Below, in pieces: positions 1 through 5,993 of a stretch of 9,827 nucleotides of DNA. A model generated the notes under the pieces. It was not told the origin of the DNA. It saw only the letters and a program-made list of their open reading frames with translations, and made no database searches. How positions within the stretch are numbered: position 1 is the first letter of the stretch; every line of letters begins with the position of its first letter. Origin of the DNA: an uncultured Anaerosacchariphilus sp. GTDB lineage: Bacteria; Bacillota; Clostridia; Lachnospirales; Lachnospiraceae. The stretch spans positions 1 to 9,827 of the forward strand of contig CAKROP010000052.1 in NCBI GenBank assembly GCA_934373375.1, written 5' to 3'. The translations under genes and the position numbers were made by a program.

Positions 1-181
1 TGTCCATCTGGACACGGATTTCCTTCCATTTGTCATAGTTGCGGATGGCGGTGTCGCCGATGCCTTTGGAGCCGGGACCGGGCATTTTGTTGCCGCAGGC
101 GCGACCGTTGCATTCGGGACAGGCCTTGCAGATTTTGCCCACGCGGCCTCTTGCGTTTTCGATGCATTCGTTGTAGTTCAT
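1..181 (-). CDS. Alpha-hydroxy-acid oxidising protein (FMN-dependent dehydrogenase), N-terminal part only
   Basis: This is the first 60 codons of a minus-strand gene that runs off the left edge. The peptide starts MNYNECIENARGRVGKICKA and continues with a Cys-rich segment (C18, C21, C24, C29, spaced CxxCxxCx4C). A Pro/Gly-rich stretch (PGPGSKGIGDTAIRNY) and then KWKEIRVQMD follow. I recognise this start from clostridial proteins annotated as alpha-hydroxy-acid oxidising or lactate-oxidase-like flavoproteins, where it precedes the FMN-binding TIM barrel; the barrel itself is outside the window. The family oxidises 2-hydroxy acids with FMN in the cytosol; the actual substrate cannot be told from here. 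The ATG at 181-179 is preceded by AAAGAGGT seven bases upstream, which supports this start. The four cysteines could bind metal or an Fe-S cluster, but that is inference. The gene is transcribed away from the blaI operon, and its leader carries the palindromic element at 224-358. Confidence 0.72.
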   Translation of the reverse strand, partial: MNYNECIENARGRVGKICKACPECNGRACGNKMPGPGSKGIGDTAIRNYDKWKEIRVQMD

Positions 182-223
182 GTCAGATACCTCTTTTTTA
201 ATATGTAAAAATCTGAAATTATA

Positions 224-358
224 GGTAACGATTCAGTACGGCCTGAAGCACTGGCTGCTGAGGGCGTAGGAACATGATTTGGGATTGCAAAATTTTGTCG
301 GTAAAGTCGATTCTCATGGATTTTGCAATCGTAACCGGTCAGGTACTGAACAGTTACG
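224..358. mobile_element. MITE-like palindromic element with target-site duplication
   Basis: This non-coding element fills about a third of the 182-590 spacer. The terminal inverted repeats are GTAACGATTCAGTAC (225-239) and GTACTGAACAGTTAC (343-357), matching 13 of 15 when paired. The pairing extends inward through CTGA (243-246) with TCAG (339-342). A second, perfect 11-bp inverted repeat lies inside: GATTGCAAAAT (283-293) and ATTTTGCAATC (320-330). The element is flanked by an identical 7-bp direct repeat, ATTATAG, at 218-224 and 359-365, as expected of a target-site duplication (6 bp if the terminal G belongs to the element). It contains no plausible gene: the one open frame across it (minus strand, about 66 codons) is just read-through of the repeats. 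The small size, lack of a transposase, terminal repeats and flanking duplication fit a miniature inverted-repeat transposable element. Its parent transposon is unknown to me. Confidence 0.6.
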
Positions 359-387
359 ATTATAGTATAATTTTCCATTCTTTACAA
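359..387 (-). promoter_or_regulatory. Promoter of the FMN dehydrogenase gene, upstream of the MITE
   Basis: On the minus strand TTGTAA (387-382) and TATAAT (364-359) are separated by 17 bp. Transcription would start near 352, so the palindromic element would be transcribed as a structured leader of about 170 nt in front of the ATG at 181. A second TATAAT copy on the minus strand (223-218) lies just downstream of the element, because the flanking direct repeat includes the -10 hexamer. That copy has no good -35. Confidence 0.5.
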
Positions 388-405
388 GCGGATGCCGGTT
401 TTCAT

Positions 406-421
406 CTTAAAGAAAGCTTAA
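406..421. repeat. CTTAA direct repeat with 11-bp period upstream of the blaI promoter
   Basis: CTTAA occurs at 406-410 and again at 417-421, an 11-bp period. The same stretch also reads as the inverted repeat TCTTAA (405-410) / TTAAGA (418-423). It ends 22 bp before the -35 box at 444. Direct repeats with one helical turn of spacing just upstream of a -35 are typical of OmpR/PhoB-family response-regulator sites. The assignment here is inference only. Confidence 0.25.
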
Positions 422-443
422 GAATCTTCCGGACGCAGGACTC

Positions 444-472
444 TTGACAGAAATCTTTGGCAATTGTAGAAT
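444..472 (+). promoter_or_regulatory. Strong sigma-A-type promoter of the blaI/blaR1-like operon
   Basis: TTGACA (444-449) and TAGAAT (467-472) are separated by 17 bp, a near-consensus housekeeping promoter. The start point would be near 479, leaving a leader of about 110 nt before the blaI ATG at 591. TGTA (465-468) and TACA (476-479) form a short dyad over the -10. They are in the opposite order to the TACA-NN-TGTA operators known for BlaI/MecI, so a BlaI operator here is only a possibility. The leader also contains a small potential RNA hairpin at 489-504 (TTTGGC, loop AACT, GCCGAA) with no U-run after it. Confidence 0.7.
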
Positions 473-590
473 AAATACAGCTTTTATATTTGGCAACTGC
501 CGAAGACAAAAATAAATCCATGAAATATGGGAAATACTACCAGAGAAGCGCAGAGATGAAGATACCAAAGAATAAAGGAGAATATTGCAT

Positions 591-971
591 ATGAAACGAC
601 TTCCTGACTCCGAACTGGAGCTGATGATGATTATCTGGGATGCCGGGCGTCCGGTGACCAGACTGGAGATTGAGCGTCAGATGCCTGTGGGCCGGCAGCT
701 TTCAGCCACGACGGTTCTGTCTTTTTTGTCGCGGTTGCAGGAAAAGGGCTTTGTAGACGTACATCGGGCTGGGAAAACCAATATCTATGAGGCAGTGGTG
801 CCGAAGGAGGCGTATCTGCAGGAGGAGAGCCGCAGCATCTGGAAACGGCTGTATCAGAATTCCGTCGGGAATTTCATGGTGGCTTTAGGAGGCGGAGACG
901 AGCTTTCGGATGAGGATTTGGATGAATTGCAGGACTTTCTGAATCGGGAGAGAAGGGAGCGTGGCAAATGA
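591..971 (+). CDS. blaI: BlaI/MecI/CopY-family transcriptional repressor
   Basis: This is a 126-residue cytosolic repressor of the BlaI/MecI type. These bind operators as dimers and are inactivated when a cognate membrane metalloprotease signals their cleavage. Residues 1-70 form the winged helix: the N-terminal LPDSELELMMIIWD, the recognition-helix region with SATTVLSFLSRLQEKGF, then a wing ending in TNIYEAVV. Residues 75-120 are the helical dimerisation domain. N94-F95, in SVGNFMVAL, matches in context the Asn-Phe cleaved in staphylococcal BlaI and MecI, and is followed by the usual acidic DELSDEDLDEL helix. Length is normal for the family. I chose ATG 591 with AAAGGAG at 574-580; an in-frame TTG at 585 would sit only 4 nt from that site. 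Its TGA overlaps the next ATG (ATGA, 968-971), which implies translational coupling to its sensor. It probably represses this operon, including the downstream PBP gene. Confidence 0.9.
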   Translation: MKRLPDSELELMMIIWDAGRPVTRLEIERQMPVGRQLSATTVLSFLSRLQEKGFVDVHRAGKTNIYEAVVPKEAYLQEESRSIWKRLYQNSVGNFMVALGGGDELSDEDLDELQDFLNRERRERGK

Positions 972-3181
972 GGCAGGCGAAGTATCGGAAGGTTTTATGG
1001 GTGATTTTGCTGGCAGAGCTTGCATTGCTCCATTTGGGCGTGGTGCTGCGGCTGTATGTGCTGCGCTGGGAATACCCGCAGGTGCGCCGTCTGGCGCTGC
1101 TGTTCCCGATCTGGGCGGCTGGAACACTTTTGCTTTTGTTGTGGCAATTGGGTTCCTATCAGCGGTTCCGTCGGAAAGCGATTGCGGCGATGGAAGCGGT
1201 GGAGGAGGGGTGGATTCACAGCGCCTGTGAGCAGGCTGCGTCGGAGGTGGAGCTTTCCTGGGCTCCGGCGCTGTATCAGAGCAGTGCCGTGACGACACCG
1301 ATGATTCTGGGGTTCCTTACACCGATCATGCTGATTCCGGATACACGCTACAGCTTCGGGGAGCTGAGAATGGTTTTTCTGCACGAGTGTACCCATGCGA
1401 AAAAGCGGGATCTCTGGTACAAGCTGATTTTCACAGTGGGAAGCTGTATCTTCTGGTTCCAGCCGGCGGTCTGGCTTCTGAAAAATGCAGCCTTTCAGGA
1501 CGTGGAGGTAGCCTGCGACCAGAGCGTGGCGGTCGGAAGGTCTGAAGCGGAGCGGGACGCTTACGCGAAGTTTTTACTGGACTCCCTGCGGCGGGAACGT
1601 GAGAGAAATAAGGCCTATTCGGCTTATTTCTACAACAGCAGGGCGGTCATGCGGGCCAGACTTCAGGTGGTAACACGGGAGCAGGAACCGGACTTCGCTG
1701 CAGGAATGGCGGCTTTTCTGATTTTGACGGCGGAGCTTGTGGTCTGCATCGGACTTCTGGGCGTGTCGGTACGCCGGGATGTGCGGGAAGAGGCATATCA
1801 GCAGGAGGCTGCGGTCAATCAGTACCTGGGTTATGACGCGCCGGACAGCTTCACAGATACGGCGGTGGCGGCCATGACAGGGCTTACGCCGGTGGATGGA
1901 GAAAATTATTATAACTGGCGGATGAACGCCATGGAGCAGTACCCGGAGACGGAGTGGGCGGATATGACGGAGACGGTGGACGGCCCCTGGCAGCTGCGGG
2001 TGAAGACCCGGGCTTCTTATCTGGACGCAGTGTCGGATTTTGTGTACCGATACATCATGTATTATGAGGATCCGGAGCGTGGCAGCGCTTATAACCCGGA
2101 GGAGTCTGGTGGATATAATACGCTGGAGACCATTGACCGGACGCTGCTGGCGGGCGATGCGGACGAGTACGTGTGCCGCCTGCTGTTCCGGGATATTGTG
2201 TGGGCCGATGAGAGCACGGCAGACAGCCTTCCGGTGGAGGGCGAGCGCTATGTTGAAAATGGTACGGAATACCGCTACTATAACTGGGCGGTCCATGTGA
2301 AGCGCGTGGGGGAATATACCTATGAGCTGGTCGGTGTGGCGGAGACGGAGGCCGTGGCAGCGGCTTTTGCGGAAGCTTATCCGGAGGAGGCAGAGACTGC
2401 CTTTATATCCCTTGCGACGCTGGATTTGCGGCAGCAGGATCGCTGCCGGGCGGCCACGCAGGATGGCGTGACCCGGGTGACCTGGGACAATGGAGCAAAC
2501 TGGACGGAGGTTCCGGTTTCCATGGAAAAGCTGACAGCCCGGGGAGACCAGATGGATGGGCAGCTCAGCGGCGCGCAGGAAAAGAGCTATGTGGTGTCTG
2601 ATGAGGTAACGGCCTTTGCCTACGGCGGATCCATGGAGGTTCCCGTGGCAGTGACTTTTACACATGATAAAGGAAATAACTGGAAAACAATTATCGTGAC
2701 CAATGAGGCAGTCAGCGTGCGGCAGCTGTTCTTGAGCTTTCCGGATGCGGAGCACGGCTTTCTGATTTTCACCGGGGATCGGACCATGCACCAGGAGGGG
2801 AGCTCTGTCTACCGGACGGAGGACGGCGGCGAGAACTGGTTCGAGGTGAAGCCGGAGCAGGGGTACAGCGCAGATGGCGGTCATTCATTACTGACAGGAG
2901 CGGCCTTTGTGACGGATCAGGCAGGCTTTGTGACCGGCGGCGACGGCTGTTATCAGACTACAGACGGAGGCCTGAACTGGAAGCAGTTGACGGTCCGGGT
3001 TCCGGCTGTGGAGTACGCGGAAAGCTACACGGTCTATTATCCGCCTGAGCGGCAGGGAGACAAGCTGGTGCTGTATCTGGGCATGGAGGAATACTCGGAG
3101 CTGGGCGGCACAAAGCTGCGCTATGAGTCGGAGGATTTGGGACAAAGCTGGAGTTATACGGGTGTGGTATATCGGAAGTAA
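968..3181 (+). CDS. BlaR1/MecR1-like M56 metallopeptidase with C-terminal Asp-box (BNR) sensor region
   Basis: This 737-residue integral membrane protein is the likely signal transducer for the upstream BlaI. Hydrophobic segments lie near residues 9-31, 42-62, 152-171 and 244-266. The zinc protease motif H139-E-C-T-H143 is followed by E180-VACD, the usual position of the third ligand and Asp in family M56, so the protease looks functional. Everything after about 267 should be extracellular. In BlaR1 and MecR1 this part is a penicillin-binding domain with an SxxK serine; I see no such domain here. Instead, after an unrecognised stretch (270-490), five perfect Asp-boxes (S/T-x-D-x-G-x-x-W) occur at 505-512, 565-572, 617-624, 664-671 and 721-728. 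They suggest a beta-propeller of the BNR/sialidase-like or YCF48-like kind. The ATG overlaps the blaI stop; GAGAAGGGAG lies just upstream. The family call is firm. The ligand is unknown, and direct sensing of beta-lactams by acylation is unlikely. Confidence 0.88.
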   Translation: MRQAKYRKVLWVILLAELALLHLGVVLRLYVLRWEYPQVRRLALLFPIWAAGTLLLLLWQLGSYQRFRRKAIAAMEAVEEGWIHSACEQAASEVELSWAPALYQSSAVTTPMILGFLTPIMLIPDTRYSFGELRMVFLHECTHAKKRDLWYKLIFTVGSCIFWFQPAVWLLKNAAFQDVEVACDQSVAVGRSEAERDAYAKFLLDSLRRERERNKAYSAYFYNSRAVMRARLQVVTREQEPDFAAGMAAFLILTAELVVCIGLLGVSVRRDVREEAYQQEAAVNQYLGYDAPDSFTDTAVAAMTGLTPVDGENYYNWRMNAMEQYPETEWADMTETVDGPWQLRVKTRASYLDAVSDFVYRYIMYYEDPERGSAYNPEESGGYNTLETIDRTLLAGDADEYVCRLLFRDIVWADESTADSLPVEGERYVENGTEYRYYNWAVHVKRVGEYTYELVGVAETEAVAAAFAEAYPEEAETAFISLATLDLRQQDRCRAATQDGVTRVTWDNGANWTEVPVSMEKLTARGDQMDGQLSGAQEKSYVVSDEVTAFAYGGSMEVPVAVTFTHDKGNNWKTIIVTNEAVSVRQLFLSFPDAEHGFLIFTGDRTMHQEGSSVYRTEDGGENWFEVKPEQGYSADGGHSLLTGAAFVTDQAGFVTGGDGCYQTTDGGLNWKQLTVRVPAVEYAESYTVYYPPERQGDKLVLYLGMEEYSELGGTKLRYESEDLGQSWSYTGVVYRK

Positions 3182-3234
3182 AGTGCACAGAAAGGGCGCT
3201 GCGAAGCAAGTGGGACGGCGGAGGTGACAGATAG

Positions 3235-3885
3235 ATGGAAATGGTAGATAAGGCCACAGAGAAGCGCTGGAAGCGGAAAATGGGAAGGCTTTTGTGGACC
3301 AGACGGCTTTACAGCCCCTGGTTCCTTCTGGTCTATTACTGGTTCTGGCGGACCCTGTTTCGCTTCTGCTGGCTGGGCGGTGTGCGGCGACGGACACCGG
3401 TTCTGGCCGGCTGTATGGCCCTGTTTTTCCTGTATTTTTGCTGGTATCTGTGGGAGAGGCATTTATACCGGAAAAACAGCTATCCGGGCGTCGTAAAGAA
3501 GCTGGAGCTCGAAGAAAACAGCCTGCTTTTTGCGGACGGCAGCCAGGTAAAGCTGGGGGAAATGCGCTGGTACCGGACGAAAGGAGAGCAGGCGTGGCTG
3601 TTCTTAAAGGGGTGCCGCTTCCTCTGGGTGGACATGGCGGAATGGTCGGAAAAGAAGAAGGAGCTGTTCCGGATGAAGCTGACTCAGCGGGGACTGCTGG
3701 CAGGGCATTTCTGGAAGCTGCCGGTGGCCGTATGTCTGGCGGCGGTAACGCTTCTGGGCTGCGCAGGCGTGGTCTGGACGGCGGTGCCCTATAACGGAAA
3801 GCTATCCTGGAAGATAGACGAGTGGCGGTATCCGGAGAAGTGGCAGGAGCCGGAGAAAAATGAAAATCAGGATATCTTTTTATAA
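3235..3885 (+). CDS. Unknown three-TM membrane protein in the mec-like operon
   Basis: This 216-residue protein is one I do not recognise firmly. A basic, Trp-rich N-terminus (KRWKRKMGRLLWTRR) precedes hydrophobic segments near 28-46 and 54-74. A soluble stretch (about 80-155) follows, with short beta-like runs such as LELEENSLLFADGSQVKLGE and WLFLKGCRFLWV. A third membrane segment lies near 162-183, and the tail is polar (EKWQEPEKNENQD). Two membrane segments followed by a small beta-rich domain is loosely like YcxB-type proteins, but I cannot confirm this, and a third segment near the C-terminus would be unusual. The ATG at 3235 has an excellent GGAGGTG eight bases upstream, so it is a real gene. 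It lies 53 bp after the sensor and 45 bp before the PBP, all on one strand. An accessory role in sensing or in PBP function is inferred from position only. Confidence 0.75.
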   Translation: MEMVDKATEKRWKRKMGRLLWTRRLYSPWFLLVYYWFWRTLFRFCWLGGVRRRTPVLAGCMALFFLYFCWYLWERHLYRKNSYPGVVKKLELEENSLLFADGSQVKLGEMRWYRTKGEQAWLFLKGCRFLWVDMAEWSEKKKELFRMKLTQRGLLAGHFWKLPVAVCLAAVTLLGCAGVVWTAVPYNGKLSWKIDEWRYPEKWQEPEKNENQDIFL

Positions 3886-3930
3886 GAATTTATAATACAA
3901 TAGATTTACGGAAGAAAAAGGGGGATTTCT

Positions 3931-5958
3931 ATGAAACGGAGAACGGCATTTTCAGCTTTGACGCTTGGCCTCGGCCTGAGCTTGGGACTTCTGGCAGGCT
4001 GCGGGAAAAAGACGGCGCAGCCGGAAGAGCTTCTGAGCGCGTATATTGATCTTCTGAATCAGGAGGATTACGCAGACATGTATGATTTCCTGACGGAGGA
4101 GGCTCAGGAAACCACAGACAAAGAAAGTTATGTAAATCGCTATAAGAATATCTACGGCGGCATCGAGGCATCGGACATCCGGATCGATATCGCGGACGAG
4201 GGCGATAAGAAAGATGAAAAGGCGGAGACTCAGCGGGTTCGCTATACCCTGACCATGGATACCATTGCCGGGGAGCTATCCTTTGACACCACAGCTATTT
4301 TCACGAAAAATGGGGACGGGGATTATAAAATGAGCTGGGACAGCCAGGACATTTTCCCGAATCTCTATAATGAGGATACGGTCAAGGTGGTGACGACCCA
4401 GGCCAAACGTGGCAATATCTATGACCGCAATCAGGTGGAGCTGGCCCGGGAGGGTATCGCTTCTTCCGTAGGCCTGGTGCCGGGCAAGCTTCCGGAGGAC
4501 CGGGACGGCGCCATTGCGCAGCTGTCGGAGCTTCTGGAAATCAGTACGGAGAAGATAGAGAAGGCCTTAAGCGCAGGCTGGGTGCGGGACGATACCTTTG
4601 TGCCGCTTAGGACCGTAGCCAAGGACGCCATGGAGCTGAAAGAAAAGCTGCTGGAAATTCCGGGTGTGATGATTTCGGACACGAAGGTGCGGTTTTATCC
4701 CTTTGGCGAAAAGGCAGCCCAGCTCACCGGCTATGTACAGAATATTACGGCGGAAGAACTGGAAAAAAGAACAGGGCAGGGGTATAATAGAAACAGCATC
4801 ATCGGCAAGGCAGGCGCAGAGCGCATCTATGAGGAGCAGCTTCGCCCGAAGGATGGCTATACCATAGAGATCCGGAATCAGCTGGGCGAAGTGAAAGATG
4901 TGGTGCTGGAGAAGCCGGCGGAGGATGGACAGGATGTGAAGCTGACCATCGACATCACCCTGCAGCAGTATCTCTATCAGGAGATGGAGGGCGACGAGGG
5001 CTGCGCGGTTGCCATGGATCCCACTACCGGAGCAGTGCGGGCGTTGGTCAGCACACCGGCTTATGATCCCAATGATTTCGTTATGGGTTATACTGCCAGC
5101 GCGTGGGAGGCGCTGAATTCTGACGAGTCCCAGCCACTGTATAACCGTTATCTGGCGGCCTGGACGCCCGGATCCAGCTTCAAACCCGTGGTGGCGGCTC
5201 TGGGTCTGACAGCGGGAACGCTTAACCCGGACGAGGATGTGAAGAATGACGGCCTAAAATGGCAGAAGGACTCGAGCTGGGGCGATTATTATGTGACTAC
5301 CCTGGTGGATTATCCGGTGAAAAATCTGGAAAATGCCCTGGTGCATTCCGACAATATCTATTTCGCAAAGGCAGCCTGCGCATTGGGTGAGAAAGACTTT
5401 ATGAAGGGGCTGGATTCCCTGGGCTTTGGGGAAGAGCTGCCCTTTGATTTCGCGGCGACGGCGTCCGGCTATGGAAGCGATGGCAGGATCGCGTCCGAGA
5501 CAGAACTGGCGGACAGCGGCTACGGACAGGGCAAGATACTGGTGAACCCGATTCACTTAAGCAGCATTTATTCCGCTCTGGTAAATGGAGGTAATATGGT
5601 GAAGCCTTATCTGCTGGACGGCGAGAGCGCCACATACTGGAAAGAGGGCGTGTTCACCAAAGAGGCAGCAGATACGGTGCTGGCGGATCTCTATCAGGTG
5701 GTGGAGAACAGTGAGGGCACGGCCCATGCGGCACAGCGGGACGCCTTCCGCATGGCAGGAAAGACCGGCACGGCGGAATTGAAGATTTCGAAGGATGACA
5801 CGGAGGGTCAGGAGCTTGGCTGGTTCGTGGGTATGTGCGTGGAAAACACGGAGAAGCCGCTGCTGATTACGATGATGATCGAAGACGTCAAAGGCCGGGG
5901 CGGAAGCCATTATGTGATTCCAAAAGTCATGAAGGGCTTTGATGAATATATGAAATAA
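3931..5958 (+). CDS. MecA/PBP2a-like class B penicillin-binding protein (lipoprotein transpeptidase)
   Basis: This 675-residue D,D-transpeptidase would crosslink peptidoglycan on the outer face of the membrane. Residues 1-24 are a lipoprotein signal (KRR, hydrophobic core, lipobox L21-A-G-C24). Residues 30-145 resemble the MecA N-terminal NTF2-like domain. About 150-330 is the PBP dimerisation domain, with KRGNIYDRNQVELAREG and WVRDDTFVPLRTV. The transpeptidase domain has all motifs: S415-S-F-K418, S473-D-N475 and K611-T-G613. Long stretches align by eye with staphylococcal PBP2a (668 residues), for example LADSGYGQGKILVNP. This places it with PBP2a and enterococcal PBP5 (subclass B1), many of which have low beta-lactam affinity; affinity here cannot be read from sequence. 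AAGGGGG lies six bases before the ATG. It sits downstream of the BlaI/BlaR1-like pair, as mecA is paired with mecI-mecR1, which suggests induced expression. Nothing is truncated. Confidence 0.92.
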   Translation: MKRRTAFSALTLGLGLSLGLLAGCGKKTAQPEELLSAYIDLLNQEDYADMYDFLTEEAQETTDKESYVNRYKNIYGGIEASDIRIDIADEGDKKDEKAETQRVRYTLTMDTIAGELSFDTTAIFTKNGDGDYKMSWDSQDIFPNLYNEDTVKVVTTQAKRGNIYDRNQVELAREGIASSVGLVPGKLPEDRDGAIAQLSELLEISTEKIEKALSAGWVRDDTFVPLRTVAKDAMELKEKLLEIPGVMISDTKVRFYPFGEKAAQLTGYVQNITAEELEKRTGQGYNRNSIIGKAGAERIYEEQLRPKDGYTIEIRNQLGEVKDVVLEKPAEDGQDVKLTIDITLQQYLYQEMEGDEGCAVAMDPTTGAVRALVSTPAYDPNDFVMGYTASAWEALNSDESQPLYNRYLAAWTPGSSFKPVVAALGLTAGTLNPDEDVKNDGLKWQKDSSWGDYYVTTLVDYPVKNLENALVHSDNIYFAKAACALGEKDFMKGLDSLGFGEELPFDFAATASGYGSDGRIASETELADSGYGQGKILVNPIHLSSIYSALVNGGNMVKPYLLDGESATYWKEGVFTKEAADTVLADLYQVVENSEGTAHAAQRDAFRMAGKTGTAELKISKDDTEGQELGWFVGMCVENTEKPLLITMMIEDVKGRGGSHYVIPKVMKGFDEYMK

Positions 5959-5993
5959 ATGATAGGTATTACTGACAGGAAAGCAGGAAGCAT

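Noticed and set aside
178..378. Minus-strand open frame of 66 codons upstream of the FMN dehydrogenase
   Set aside because: It runs through the palindromic element and both flanking repeats, has no convincing ribosome binding site, and its stop overlaps the start of the real gene. It is read-through of the repeats.
465..479. TGTA-N7-TACA dyad over the blaI promoter as a BlaI operator
   Set aside because: Known BlaI/MecI operators have TACA before TGTA with a short centre. The order is reversed here and the arms are only 4 bp, so I did not list it as an operator.
1574..2884. Long minus-strand open frame (436 codons) antisense to the BlaR1-like gene
   Set aside because: Its translation is rich in His, Arg and Pro with no domain pattern, as expected for the antisense of a GC-rich gene. 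The plus-strand frame has clear M56 and Asp-box motifs.
3886..3930. TATAAT at 3891-3896 as a separate promoter for the PBP gene
   Set aside because: There is no acceptable -35 box 16-18 bp upstream, and the gap from the preceding gene is only 45 bp; cotranscription is more likely.
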